DNA from: Favolaschia claudopus
Lineage: Eukaryota; Basidiomycota; Agaricomycetes; Agaricales; Mycenaceae
NCBI GenBank assembly: GCA_037176885.1
Contig: JAWWNJ010000005.1
Span: 1,736,001 to 1,800,000, forward strand
Length of the DNA stretch: 64,000 bases
Direction: 5' to 3'
Below the pieces are notes generated by a model. It saw only the letters and a program-made list of their open reading frames with translations, ran no database searches and had not been told where the DNA came from. Shown here piece by piece: positions 35,845 to 47,850 of this stretch (positions are counted from its first letter, which is position 1; each line of letters starts with the position of its first letter). The position numbers were made by a program, and so were the translations under genes.

Positions 35845-36415
35845 ATTTTCGAACAGTGTGGAGGCGTATTGACTCAGGCTCTCGAAATTATACTCGTTTC
35901 GCGTCCCATCTTGCGTTGAGACGCCGCCAGTCTTGTAAGTCAATAATCGGATATAGGGGTGTTCTTGTTTCAGATTTACATAGGCAAGTCGCCTTGCGCT
36001 ACAGAAGACTAGTACATCAAAAAAAAAAAATTGGTGAGCAGGCAGATGAGCTCGAGGGTCGGATTTACGGAGAGTCCCGCATCCCATTCTGCTGGAACGG
36101 TTGTGTAGAGTGCCTTCTGACATTGCCCATGTGGCGGTGGGTTGGTTCGAACCTCGGCGAGTCGATCCTCGTCTTGACTCATGCTTCGCGCTCGCCTTCC
36201 TTCCACTTGGGATTTTTTTTTTGCTGGTGAAAGTGCTAACGCCTGATAATGGGTGGTGTAAAGTCCCTCAAATTATACGGGTGACTCTTGATAGTTTCCA
36301 TCAGTGTAAGAATTGCCCTCTGATTTTCTCTGCCGGCGATTCATTTCTGATTCCCTCGGGTCCCTTTAAATTTGGATTTGGACTCTGGAGTTGGAAAAAC
36401 ACCGTTCCATAACGA
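35845..36415 (+). repeat. SINE-like dispersed repeat D, copy 1
   Basis: Matches 42600-43185 in the same orientation from ttttcgaacagtgtgg through ggcaagtcgccttgcgct, an A-rich tract (36018-36030), the segment ggtgagcaggcag, and a downstream tccctcaaattata block. Both copies keep a perfect Pol III B-box-like GGTTCGAACC (36144-36153 here) and, about 45 bp before it, an A-box-like ggttgtgtagagtgc, so a tRNA-derived SINE is the best reading. Confidence 0.6.
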
Positions 36416-36911
36416 ATTCGAAGTCGCGTCGCTGATGCTCCGTTTATTGTAATTGAATGGTCATAGCAGTGTTATCTTCCTTTTTTTCCGTTCCCGGCCA
36501 CCATCTAGGCACGCAGGACAGTGATTTCTCCTGCATATTTGTGTTGTATACTCAAACAGCACCTCTTCTCTCTTTTGGGAGTGAACATCCACGAATTCCC
36601 CTACTATAATAGCTCTACTCATGCGTTTTCTCTCCCAAGTAGTGGCAGTCTAATGAATGAATGGGCTTTTTTCCCATCAACAGTTCTTTACGTGTCCTTG
36701 CGTCCACCACAACCTGGTTACCTCAGAATTGCAGGGATTTCAACTTTTCAATCAAACACTCAGTTTCGCACTCGACGTATGGCGTCTCAGTTACTAGTGG
36801 CCCATAGACTTACTTACCTTCGAGACAGCAAGTATCTTACAGCACGCGAAAGTCACGGGACCGCGTCGTGAGAATTATTACTCTGTCTTTGTCTCGACCC
36901 TCAATCGGATT
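36416..36911. other. Intergenic
   Basis: No gene or repeat recognised; short + frames only. Confidence 0.3.
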
Positions 36912-37615
36912 AATCTATTGGGAAACCCGGTTTCTCGAGAAACCCTCCCATATAAGGAAATTTTTGAGAAACCCGCGGACAATCCTAATAAGAAACCCAC
37001 TTTGCCGCACCGGCAAACAGATTTTGGTTGGAGGTCATTCTGTGGATGAAAAAGCTCAATGAAAGCGTAGACACATACTAGAATCAAATTCAAGGGCATA
37101 CCAGCTTCAAGGAAGTCTTGTGAACGTTAACGGGCTGTGCCGTACAATGCCGCAAATTAGATGTTGATCTAATCACCTTGTACAATGTAATCATTCCCTC
37201 GGTAAGAGCGGAACAACAGTTGTGTATGCTGAGCGTCAGACTACAGCTGTGTGTTAAGAGGGATCTCAGCCCTATCCCCCCAGAGCCCTCGACTTAGAGT
37301 TTCCGAGATTATCCTTTCCTAGATCCAAGTAGGTCGCTTTTGAAGGGCAATCTCGGCATTACGGCCGTCGCAGACAGTAATTTTCGTGAAAATCTGCATA
37401 TTGTACTTGGAGACGTGGAAGAACTTTTTCCGCCACTCAGTGAAAACTAGACTTTTACTGCTTTTCTGTGTTTTCAGCTACTGGACTTGTTTGTGAACCT
37501 ACAGAATTCATGCCGGAAACTCGGCCGTCTGCCAGCATCATTTCCGTTGCCGGGGTTTCTTCGAGAAACCCGGGTGCCTAAGAACGGACCGGGAAACCGG
37601 GTTTCCCAATAGATT
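36912..37615. mobile_element. MITE, 704 bp, 23-bp terminal inverted repeats
   Basis: The left end begins aatctattgggaaacccggt (plus ttc) and the right end is its exact inverse (37593-37615). Both ends continue with further tttctcgagaaaccc / ggtttcttcgagaaaccc motifs. No open frame of note inside. The flanks do not show an obvious long target duplication. Class II non-autonomous element; superfamily not assignable by eye. Confidence 0.8.
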
Positions 37616-38850
37616 CATCCCCCTCAATCAACCCTCAATGCACCCTGGATAGCACGCACCTTCCTTACTCTACTATGGGAAGCTTCCCATCGCTAACCAG
37701 CCTCTTTCGGGCCCTGGCCGTATGGTAGTCAAGGCATTCCGACCTGCGCGTCGAATTTTCATCTAATGCACCTCTTGCAATTTTCAAAGCTTTTAGTGTC
37801 CCAACCAAGTCCCGACTTGATTCCTTATTCGCATTGGCAATAGCCGACTTGTTTCGTTGTGAAGCTCGGAGACCTTGATCGTGCCCCGAACGAAGCGTAC
37901 TCAAAGCGTCCTTCACGCGGATGCATAATTATGAGCATGGATTCTCTTAGGCCGAGGTGTGTTTCGATCTCCACTTCATATCCTCTGCCTCGCCATATCC
38001 TAAGTAGTCTCTTTCCAGCTTCAATCGTGGCCAAGCTTTCAGTCCGACCGTTCGGTTCTTTGTTCCGTTGCCTCCCCATGCTCTCAAGGGAGGCTTGACT
38101 ACGTGTTGACTGCCTCAGCCTCAGAGTTGGCTTCACATTTGCCCATGAATCCCCGTCCCCTACGGGAGTTTTCTTGTACTTTCCGCTCCATTCCCCCTTC
38201 TTTTCTCACTATCGTCTTGTTCGCGCATACCATTTTCCCCCATCTCAGAACCATACCGCCCCCTTCTAATATTTCTTCTGATGCGTCGCATGATGCAGTC
38301 TGACGACTGACAACCACTGCAATGCACTGGATACAGCAATTCTTGATTAGTCGACAATTCTGTCTATAACAGTTTCGCTGCTTTCTCGATGTCATCGTTC
38401 TATCCATTTTTTCATGTTTTGTATATATGCTGTCGTACCGTACAGTGGTAGTCATGGCGCGCTGTGCACAGTACTTTTACTTAAATTGGTTGCGAACTTG
38501 TGGTGCATGGTCTCGATTTGGCGCTCGTATGTCGTTTTCTGTTGTTGGTTTCTCACTGGATCTCAATGCTCGATTCTAGATTTTATCCCAAACTTTCGAA
38601 CGGCGGTGAAGAAATAATATTGGTGCCTCCCGCTTTCACAACGCTGAGATTGTCGCTGGTTCCGCGCCCGCACTTCGAATGTTCGGCGTCAGTATAATGT
38701 ACCCTCCTCTTCCTGTCTGCAACGGTGGAACTGAGCGTGTTTACATTAGTTCACTATGCTCCCAAAAGCTAACAGCCCCTGAGATATAAAATTCGATCAG
38801 TCACCTTGGTTCAACGCTTTCTCCCGCTCACCACCACCTCTATCCCGTCT
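37616..38850. other. Intergenic and promoter region of the RNase III-like gene
   Basis: Low-complexity frames on both strands, pyrimidine-rich toward 38780-38850. No gene recognised. Confidence 0.35.
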
Positions 38851-40938
38851 ATGTACGGACACACTATTGCCGACGCTGGTCACACGCGTACGCCACCTAG
38901 CCACACAAAATGAGCCCTGCCTAACACTTCGATATCTAGCAGCTGCACTGTTTGCTAAGCCCACAGCCATTCACTCTTTGTCCGTCGATACAAACCTCGT
39001 AAACTTCGAATCTTCCGCCTCGCCCGCACCCGCCCTCGCCCATCGGCCTCCTACCAGCACACATCTGTCTCGCCCAAGGCGTGGAAGCGCCAAGGCCGCT
39101 TCCCGCACCAGCTGCGTTCATGAAACGATTCGAGCTCTCGTCGGAACCGCGAAAACATCAGTCGTCTCGTTGGGTCATCGTGGACGATTCCCGCTCCCCG
39201 CAATGCTCATCGTCGATAAACACGCGGATATAAAAGATCTCATCAGTCGCGGGAAGGCGGCGGTCACCTATGGACTGGTTCTTGTGTTCTTCCGCCGCCT
39301 TCCTGCTCATGCACTGAGTAGGGGTTCATTGACGGTTCGTCTCCTGATATCAAAACAGGGCATCCGTTAATATTTTGTTTAGCACCTCCGGAGCCATTTA
39401 GGTTCCAACCGATACGTCGCCGTCGTGTTCTCAAAGTTCACCCGGCCCGTGCTGGGCGAGAAACATAACCTAGGCGATGATGATTTCTTTTTTGCGCTCA
39501 TGGGTACCATGCCAACGTGGTTCGCGGTGCAATTCTTGGAGCGCTGTTTCGAACCCGTGGTCCTCGCTGTCTGTTATCACGCTCAACGGTAACTCTTTCT
39601 ATTTCATTCCCATCATTGCGCTGAACATTCTTGCCCGTCTCTATAGCCTTAGGTCCGTTCATGGTTTCGCAAGGGCGAATGCCTTAACAGCAAAGGTCTT
39701 GCGAAACATCTACGATGCGCAACGCTCGAGGTACGGGTTTTTGTTTCACTTTGCCTCAACACAGTCACAACCAAGATTTCTAGAGAGCAAGCCACCAAAC
39801 TATCATCGGTGTCGGCCAAACGATCCAGCACAGTTGAAGCATCGTCTCCCTGTGGGTATGTGATTTTGCTCTGAATGTTCGATGCACAGCGAGTCACGCA
39901 TATTTCAGTGACAAGCGCTTGTGTGATGCCAGAGGCCACGAAGACTCGGATGACCATGTTCCGCCTTCCAAAAGGGTCAGGCTTTCCCCTCTAGCAGGCC
40001 CGGCTCCTTCGCGAGACTCTGGTGCGCATTCCGCATTCGACTCGGTGTAGTATTCCCGTTGAATCTCACTTCAGATTCCCCACCCGTATCATCCGAGCCT
40101 CCGGATTCTTCGCAAAGTAATGCTTCCCCAGGTGAATAGATTTTTGGCACGGGTGATAGCATCTAATTAGTTTGTCGCCGCCAGCCTCCAGTCCCGCCCA
40201 GCACACGGTCCAGCAGAATATAACCGCTGCTTCGTTTGGGTCCGGACCTTTAACATCACATCTACCGGTGTCGCGGAGTTCCTGGGACGTTGCACTTGGA
40301 CCAGATCACCAGAGAGATCCGCTGGAGACCGTGGGCGACGCTGCGCTACAGGTTGTTACATTCGATCTCGTCCAGGAAATCTTGAGGGAGGTGGTGCCCG
40401 ATGCTGACTCGTGGCCGACCTTGCGAACTGTCAGTTGGCTAAATCTCTCCTGCGCTTTTCGCTCATAATTACCACAGGCAGTCGTTGGTCCGATTCAATC
40501 CAACCTCACCTTACTGCATATGCAGGAGAAGGCCGGTTTCTTTGTCGCCGTCGGGAACGATACACCCAAAGAACCGGGGAATGCGACGGAAGTATACTTT
40601 GCGACGGTCGTGCTGGAACACTCCTTGGATGCCCTTCAGTCTTGGTTGAGGGTTGTGCTTCGCCCTGTTATTCTTCAAGCAATCCAAGTAGCGCAGAGGT
40701 TTCATGGGTACGCGTTCTTCAGTTGTCAATTCGACACAGTTCTCAATATCTGCCAGCCTTGATAGTCACAACGAGAACGCGGAGATGGCTTCGGCCAAGG
40801 AAATCAAGTCGAAGGGTAAGTCTTGAGTGATCTCAATATGTTACCTTGTGCTAACTGCTCGTTGTCGTAGTCGCGAAGCCGATGTCATCATCAGCAGCTG
40901 GGCAACGCCTAGCGCTTGGCGATATATCCGTGCGTTGA
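38851..40938 (+). CDS. RNase III-like domain protein, 11 exons, 521 aa
   Basis: Exons 38851-38887, 38940-39334, 39383-39588, 39647-39730, 39784-39855, 39909-40021, 40075-40131, 40185-40429, 40478-40707, 40757-40815, 40871-40938. All introns are 48-58 nt, GT..AG and in phase; the last has a perfect GTGCTAACTG branch. The N-terminal 240 residues are unassigned but conserved-looking (RGRFPLPAMLIVDKHADIKD; DDDFFFALMGTMPTWFAVQF). A disordered Ser/Pro linker with a basic patch (SKRVRLS) follows. Residues ~366-500 fit an RNase III fold: signature DPLETVGDAAL (366-376, keeping Glu and Asp equivalents of the first catalytic cluster), a SNLTLLHMQEKAGF helix, and ATEVYFATVVL where the second cluster's final Glu is replaced by Phe. 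Activity is therefore doubtful. Expected role: dsRNA processing or binding, by fold only. Confidence 0.65.
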
Positions 40939-42599
40939 CGACTTAATCGGTTTTTCCCCTTCTCTGATGCTTTGCTTTGGAGAAGAATCGGACCTAGCGA
41001 GCGATGATTAGTCGGTAGCATCAGTGGTGAGTATCCTGCTGTGTTCTCTTCTATTACTGATGTCGTACCGCAGCCATTGCTCAAGCAGGAGATTTTGCCG
41101 TCAGGACCACTGGCTGATGGGCGAGAACGATCAAAGGCATCTGGATCCGTGAGGATGTGTTGACTACACTGAAGGTGGGCAAATATTCACAGCATCACAC
41201 AACGACTTGGGGGAGTGGGGCCGTCACGCTCGTGCGGCAGAACATCGTACTTATGTACAACTTATGTATGCAATGATTTTTCCTGACACAAAGTTATAAA
41301 CTCCATGAGCCTTCAGCTCCCCTGGATTCAATGTGCCCGGTAGTCTGTCACAGGCTCTGATATAGGGCAAGAAAGAGCAAATCCAGTCATGTCAGGACTC
41401 AGCAAAGAAGCAGATTAAAATGGGATATTTGTGGGATATAGAAACTTCGTCAAAAATGCGAATCCGCAGCTCTGAGCTCATTGGACTCGAGTACTCGGTG
41501 GATGTATAGAAATCTATTCTCGGGGTAAGCACCCCGAGTTAAAGTTCAAGCCAGGAGATTTTATGTGTTCCCGGAGAATCACCCTACACAGTGCACTCCA
41601 AAATATCAGAGATTCAAAAGCCCTCACTTTCTGTGTCAATGAGAAATATCGTCCTAAAGGACGGCTTTCGGCCGTCCGCCGGCAGCAGCAATTGAGCCGG
41701 AGGTTGTTGAAATAGCTGACATCGGCCCGAGGCCCCGGGCTGCACAGATGCGTCGGATCACAGTGTGCTGATGCCGCCCGAGCGAGAAGTGCCGCCGAAG
41801 TCCTCATAAAATACAGTGAAGCCTAAGCCAAGGAGAAAACCCGCATGAATATTAACTGCGAGAACAAAGATAATGAGGCGTACGTAGTATGGATCTCGCG
41901 AATGTGATCCCCCTTGAAAGTTGACGGATATTCATTCAGAAAATAGACAATCTTCAGGAAGAGGCAATATATGGGTGTATACATATCAAACAGAAAGCTT
42001 TTGCGGGACAGGGATGTTGCCTGGAAAGATGGCGGGCTCAAGAGGGGGAACTTCAAGAATCCGGCATCTCCTGTAGAGTGATGGGAACTCATGATCAAAA
42101 GATGGGAACAATAAAGCGCCATCAAAAAAGGTCGCCTTCAAAAAATGAGTGAACGAATGATGAAAGGAACGATTACATAAGTACTCGTAATCATTGACAG
42201 ACATTCTACAGTGAATCTATACCACACAGATTGCTGCACATCTGACTTGTATACATTTCTACCCTACTGTATTCGATTGAACTCGGCTTTACTTTGAACA
42301 CAACAGTCACTGTACTTGAGCTTGTGAAGAGAATTGGCTGAATTATTGGCGATACCAAGCAGGTGAAACGGAGCGGGGACGGACCCTAATTCTCACTGGG
42401 TACGTCGCAACGACGAATTTGCGAGATGCTTTGCGTGCAGCTAGCTTGTCATTTTTGACCCATGCATTGACCACTCCGTTCCGCGCGTTGTTCATTCCTG
42501 TCCGGATTGTGGACAGACTTGTATTGCATGCAGATACACAATTATCCCAAGGCACAAAAAAAACGGTTCCTCAATCTTGTCTGAATCGATGAGCAGCAG
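40939..42599. other. Intergenic, no gene assembled
   Basis: Minus-strand frames 41514-41807 and 41823-42125 are the longest but show no family pattern. Contains one strong hairpin (listed separately). Confidence 0.35.
41659..41677 (+). repeat. Perfect 7-bp stem hairpin
   Basis: GGACGGC, loop TTTCG, GCCGTCC; a smaller overlapping hairpin CGTCC-TAAA-GGACG precedes it. No CTRR follows within 12 bases, so it is not a standard Helitron end. Confidence 0.7.
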
Positions 42600-43185
42600 C
42601 AGTGTTCGAACAGTGCGGGGTCATATTGTATCAGGCCGTCGAAATCATACTTACTCGTTTCGCGCCCCATCTTGCCTTGAGATGCCGCGAGCTTGGATAT
42701 AGGGGTGCTTCGACTGATCTTCTTGTTTCAGATTCAGCTGAACATAGGCAAGTCGCCTTGCGCTACAGCAGACTAGTACATCAAAAGAAGAAGAAGAAAA
42801 TATTGGTGAGCAGGCAGCTGAGCTCGAGGGTCCAGATTTTGAAGAGTCCCACGTCCCGTTCTGCCGGAATGGTTGTGTAGAGTGCTACGCTGACATTTGC
42901 CCGTGTGGCGGTGGGTTGGTTCGAACCTCGATGAGTCGATCCTCGTCTTGACTCATGCCTAGCGCTCGCCCTTCTTCCGCTTGGGATTTTTTTCCTGATG
43001 AAAGTGCTAACGGTTCCACGATTGTTATGCAACCTGGTTGAGTTAGTCCCTCAAATTATAAGGGTGGCTTTTCATGGTTTCCTCCACCAGTGTCAACCTC
43101 CAAACGGCAAGTATTGTAGTACCCTCTAACTTCTTCGCCGGCAATTCAAGTCTGATTCCCCAAGATTCCTTGAGGAGTCTAAAAA
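42600..43185 (+). repeat. SINE-like dispersed repeat D, copy 2
   Basis: Direct copy of 35845-36415. The purine tract differs (agaagaagaagaaaat instead of a pure A run), and the B-box-like GGTTCGAACC at 42918-42927 and the preceding ggttgtgtagagtgc are unchanged although the surroundings have diverged. Confidence 0.6.
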
Positions 43186-43890
43186 TGCACCATAATAGAG
43201 TCGCACTTGCGTTTCTTTACGCAGGTATTCAACCTACATCGAAAGCGGCGTGCGGCTCCAATCACCTCATGAGTGTTCGGGGCGTAGAGGCATTCCTCGT
43301 GGATTCCTCTTTTCCATTTGTCTGCATTCTTCGACGCAGTAAGGCTCGACGATTGTATGGTCCTTATCACTACTCTGGGAGGAAATAATCACCTCTGGAC
43401 GAGTCGTCGATTCTAGGGATTCATCTCCAACGTGCAAAGGGTATTTCGACGAGTTCTGAGGTGCGACAATTCGGAAACCCAAAGATATCAAGCTGATTTA
43501 AGCCCAGGACTGACGGTTAGTAGTTCAGAAATCGGCCAGCCTTGAGATATCGCGAAACGCCTCAGGTCGACCTCTCGTCTCGTCAAAACCAGCTTTGGGA
43601 TAACTCAGTCCTTGAACAGGATATTACTGTTTGCACATAACCGAAGTTGAACAGATTTGCTCTCTTCTTCAGCGAATTTAAACATAGCATTCAGTCCCTT
43701 CCAAGTGCTCTCTTTCCTCAGAATTATGCTGAATTATGTTCTACGTAGTCGGATCGGCCGGATTCTTAGGAAGATGGCTCTTGAATCTCTTGAGTATGAT
43801 TACTGATTTGATTTCGAGTCCTCGTGTACTCTTCTCCATTACTGGGCATACATGAACTGAATGCACTGCTACTGACACGGGACCGGATCT
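43186..43890. other. Intergenic
   Basis: Short frames on both strands, no recognisable gene or repeat. Confidence 0.3.
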
Positions 43891-44420
43891 GACGATAAGA
43901 AATATTCGACACAAATTCAAACAAAATACAAAGCAGCGATAACTACGCGCGATGTTGGTTGGTGTCCACCCGAAGGTAGTCATCGTAAGCCCATGAGCCA
44001 GCGTCAAGGCCTCGCGCACTCATGGGTTCTCTCTACCACAAACAAGCGAGACGACAAAAGATACCGCTCAACACAGCCCAATCCATCGCCCGACCGTCGA
44101 GACGCGCTTGCCGCCCACACCCTTGCTCAGTGCCTTGAGGACAGGTTCTGCTTCCACAACGACAGTCTTCGACTCCAGCTGAGCATCCACCGGAGCTCAC
44201 ACTCCGGCCGATACACGAGCCATCACAGTCTCTGCGATTTAGGTAGTTTGTAACAGCACGACCGAACAACCTGGAGCACGCATGATACAGCACGGGGGCC
44301 GCTCACACGCTTGAACAGGACAGTCTTGCCCTCCTTATCGGTATACAGAGGCCTTCGGACACTGAGAGGGTGGAGGTGGGGCGCCCATTCTTCAGAGGAG
44401 TCGTTGACTCGGAGAGCTGA
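43891..44420 (+). repeat. Dispersed repeat C, copy 2
   Basis: Same landmarks as copy 1 (inverted relative to it) and copy 3. The open frame at 43993-44253 contains PSPDRRDALAAHTLAQC, parallel to copies 1 and 3. Confidence 0.8.
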
Positions 44421-44509
44421 ATGAGAGTTAGTCAAGGTATCCGCAAGGGAGGAAACTCACCTGAAAGACCACAGCTGAGCTCTGAAGAAAGTGGAAGCGT
44501 CAGAGACAC

Positions 44510-44791
44510 ATGAAACGAAAACGAATTACCGTGAGTAAGACAAAAGAGGCTTCCTCAGGACCTCAATCAAGGCGAGGAGAACCAACCGTCGCCGACATAC
44601 TGCCCATACGGTATGTAGAACTTGAGTATGAGAGAGATATAAGGCTACTTACGAATGTTGCATCTCAGAAAGCGACGCCATCGAGTGGGCGAGGTGGCGG
44701 GATGGTCGTGGTTTGGGACAAGCAGCAACGGGATTTGCCGAAGAAGACTGATGACATCAAAAAGCAATCCCAAACACTCAAATCTCAGTAA
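44510..44791 (+). CDS. Small basic open frame next to repeat C, tentative
   Basis: 93 codons from ATG 44510 (MKRKRITVSKTKEA, then SRRGEPTVADILPI). A gtatgt..ctcag intron-like segment (about 44612-44669) interrupts it; splicing it changes frame and gives an Arg-rich tail. No homology recognised; it may be part of the decayed gene carried with repeat C. Confidence 0.2.
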   Translation: MKRKRITVSKTKEASSGPQSRRGEPTVADILPIRYVELEYERDIRLLTNVASQKATPSSGRGGGMVVVWDKQQRDLPKKTDDIKKQSQTLKSQ

Positions 44792-44944
44792 AAACGACCT
44801 TGTGTTACACGAATGTCACTAAAACTTGGACAAAGGTAAAAGGAGCAATAGGTCAAGAAGCCTGTCCATTATGCAGCATAATTTGAAAAGGTAGGAGATC
44901 TCGAGACTAATGTCTGACAAAATCTAGCTGTGCCGAAGGCCTTC

Positions 44945-47850
44945 GAAGGCGAAGAGCATGGACTAGAACCAGTCCAAACCACCAGGACGTGCATTTCACT
45001 CGAAGGTCAGCTCGAGTATTGAACAGAAGCCAAGATACGGCTCGCACACTCCCTGATCCCCCAGCCGACGGATACATGAAACGACATGGCAGCCCGAGTT
45101 CAGGGCTCACGAAGCACCCCAATAACACTTGACTATGTAACCTGAGAGTTCCGGGAGGGAACGTGCATATAAGGAAACGAGCGCCTCGGCAACGCCGACC
45201 ATGGAAAAACTTCCCCTGGTCGAGTCCTCGACAGCGAAGTAGCTGTGGACGAGCAAGCCGATTCCGGATACCTGGCCAAAGGCAAATGTGTACGCCGGGT
45301 TTGGAACATGAAGATATGGGAGGAGACACGATGCGCTGAGGCATCTCGAAGTAGCTTTTCTCTTCCACTCGCAGCCTTTTTTACGAAGACGTGGTGCCTC
45401 CAATTCCGGGACGATGCTCTGTACGGTGCTTGACCTGTTTCCGATGCGCCTCAAACGCGGGAGGATGCATGTCCATCGTTCCCGCGAACGCAAACCTGAA
45501 GCTCTACACCAGAGCGGTACGGGAGGCGAGATATTCAAGGGGACATATACTCGCGGAGTCACTCTTGCAGAGCCAGGGAGGTGGGTCGACGGTCGGGCTG
45601 AGCCACCTCTGCGAAGGATTGCGGAGGTTACACAACATGTATGCATGCAGAAAGCGGACACGGTGTGAAGGACGTATAAAGCCGCGAAGCGAAGCATCGC
45701 CCCCCAGGTGCGGGGACGACGATCCTAGACTCGACATCAGGCCCTGCCGCAAAATGGCGAAACTGCCGACTCCGTTACTGCACAGATGACGACGACAGCC
45801 CACGACAGCGCTGGGGGATAGTGGAGCCGATTCTTAGGGCGCCATGATGAAAGCGGGGTATCGCAGACGAGTGTGTGTGCACGAACGGAATGGACATCTG
45901 AGTGCCCCGTTTTTGGCATTGTGAGGGGGACGCTGATGGAAAGAAGGGCTACGGTATCTGGATGTCGTGAGCACATCCCGTCCGAGACCGCGTAGATAAT
46001 TTCCGGAGCCCATGGAAGGCCATCAACAGTATGTCTGCTAGAAGGTCAGTGATTGTCCTGAAGAAGCGCACGAAGGCGACACGCACTGGCGCCAAACGAG
46101 CTTCGCGAGCTCGTACTATGGTCAGAACAGTGACGCGTTCGCACCGATACATGCCCGAGCACCCGACGAGCTCTCCTGCTCTAGATGACGAGGAATCCAT
46201 TGAGAGGAAGCTTGGGCAGCCGCTGAATCTTGAGACGCTGAGGGTAAGATTACCGAGGCAGTGGATGGGCGGGGAGTAATGAGGCGCCATGGTCGAGGTG
46301 TGTTAGCTCGCTGAGCGTGGTCAAGACGACCCTTTGACAAATTACGATGCGAAGCGGGCTGAGGCTAAGGCGCGAGGGACGACACCAAACAGCGTGTCCC
46401 ACATCATGCGCAGCGCCGCCGATGACACCACAAAGTCGCTAGAGCTGACACTTTGCCAAAAGCCCAGTCGAGTATAATGCCCCCAAAGAGATTCGACGCG
46501 TCCTTTCCACTGCTAAGCAGCCATCCGTTCCTCCATCGCATAAAAATGGCTGTCTCAAGCAGACAGTAGACACTTTCCTTCAAGTAGCACACAAGGTCGA
46601 GCGGCAGACGCCCATACGACACGTTTGATGTACGGGAGAGCGAGACCATGTCCCCGTCACGACGGGTAGAATGAGGAACCGACGAAGGAGGGAGAATCGA
46701 GAGGTGGGGCAGCCGCATATGCCGGTCGGGCTGAAGACTTTGCGGATCGATCTCCATGGTACGGTAGGGGTTGGGGTCACGGTCAAGTGGTTACGCCGCC
46801 AAAGCTTTAGGATGCACCTGCGCCGCCTGGAATATGCAGGGGATGAAGACGTTGGCGGGGGAGCGAGGAGCGACCCGTAGAATGGAAGATGGTGCTCGAC
46901 ATGCGGCGGAAGTAACGATGAATGGGAGATAGTGCTCGACATGCGGGCTGCGGAAGTCAAAGTCCGTCATAGCAAACGTATCGAGGACGAGCGTTGATGA
47001 CTTGCAGTCAGAGGATACGCGACGAGGGATAGACGAATAAAAAGACCGTGCCGTGAAGAGAAGACGACAGCCTGCCGTCAAATCAGCACTGGTGGACGGT
47101 CCGAAGAGATTCGGGGCGCACTGCGCTGCCTCGAGCAGCCAATGGAGGGCGGCGGACGAGTTCCGTTGACCACCATGAGGTCGTTCCATGATACGGGGGT
47201 ATAACCATCGGTCCGGGCCACGGGAAGATGGCGGGTAGAATGACACCTCCCGCCAGCGAAGAGTGTGAGCCTCGAAAGGTAGCATGGAAATGGTTGGCCA
47301 GATTGACTATGTATCGGTCTACTAGCTAGCGTTGTGCGGCCGTGGAGGGATAATGGCCAAGTCGATAGGCGGAGCTTTGCGAGGGATATGAGCATCAAGA
47401 GGTGGGGGATGTCAGGCGGCCAAATGACTTGGTATCGTTCTCCGTTGCGCGGTCGGGGGAACGGCGAAGTCGATGCACGGGAACTTTGGGGTGTGCCTGC
47501 GCCGCGTGGAATATTATGTAGTGGATGAAGACATTGCAGGGAGCGAGGGCCGTTAGGATGGAAGATGGTGCTCGGGATCCTTCTTCCCCGCATGCGGGCT
47601 GCGAAAGCGAGGGACCAGCCAATGTCGGTCGTGGCAAATGTATTGAGAACGTGCGTCTATGACTTGGCGCCGGAGGCTGCACGACGAAGGCTGGACGAAT
47701 AAAAATACCATGCCGCGAAGAGACGACAGCCTGGAAGGCCGTCGAGCCACTCAGAAGGACTGCTAAAAAGAATAAATCATTCAGCTACAGCCAAAGCGAG
47801 GGCAGAAATGGGTACTGGCGTCTATAGAAGAACAAAAACTCGGCTGGATG
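44945..47850 (-). repeat. 2.8 kb dispersed repeat F, copy 2 (inverted)
   Basis: The reverse complement aligns with 20621-23443 including the internal duplication. Because the copies face each other across 21.5 kb, the window could form a large foldback or recombine by inversion of the intervening DNA. Confidence 0.75.
46031..46279 (+). CDS. Basic open frame inside repeat F copy 2
   Basis: 82 codons from ATG 46031: an Arg/Lys/Thr-rich N-terminus (MSARRSVIVLKKRTKATRTG) and an ordered end (DDEESIERKLGQPLNLETLR, then VRLPRQWMGGE stop). The aligned minus-strand region of copy 1 (about 22030-22240) is disrupted by stops. Probably a remnant exon of a gene carried by the repeat. Confidence 0.25.
   Translation: MSARRSVIVLKKRTKATRTGAKRASRARTMVRTVTRSHRYMPEHPTSSPALDDEESIERKLGQPLNLETLRVRLPRQWMGGE

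Noticed and set aside
41640..41700. Hairpin considered as a Helitron 3' end
   Set aside because: No CTRR within the expected 10-12 bases downstream and no related 5' end nearby.
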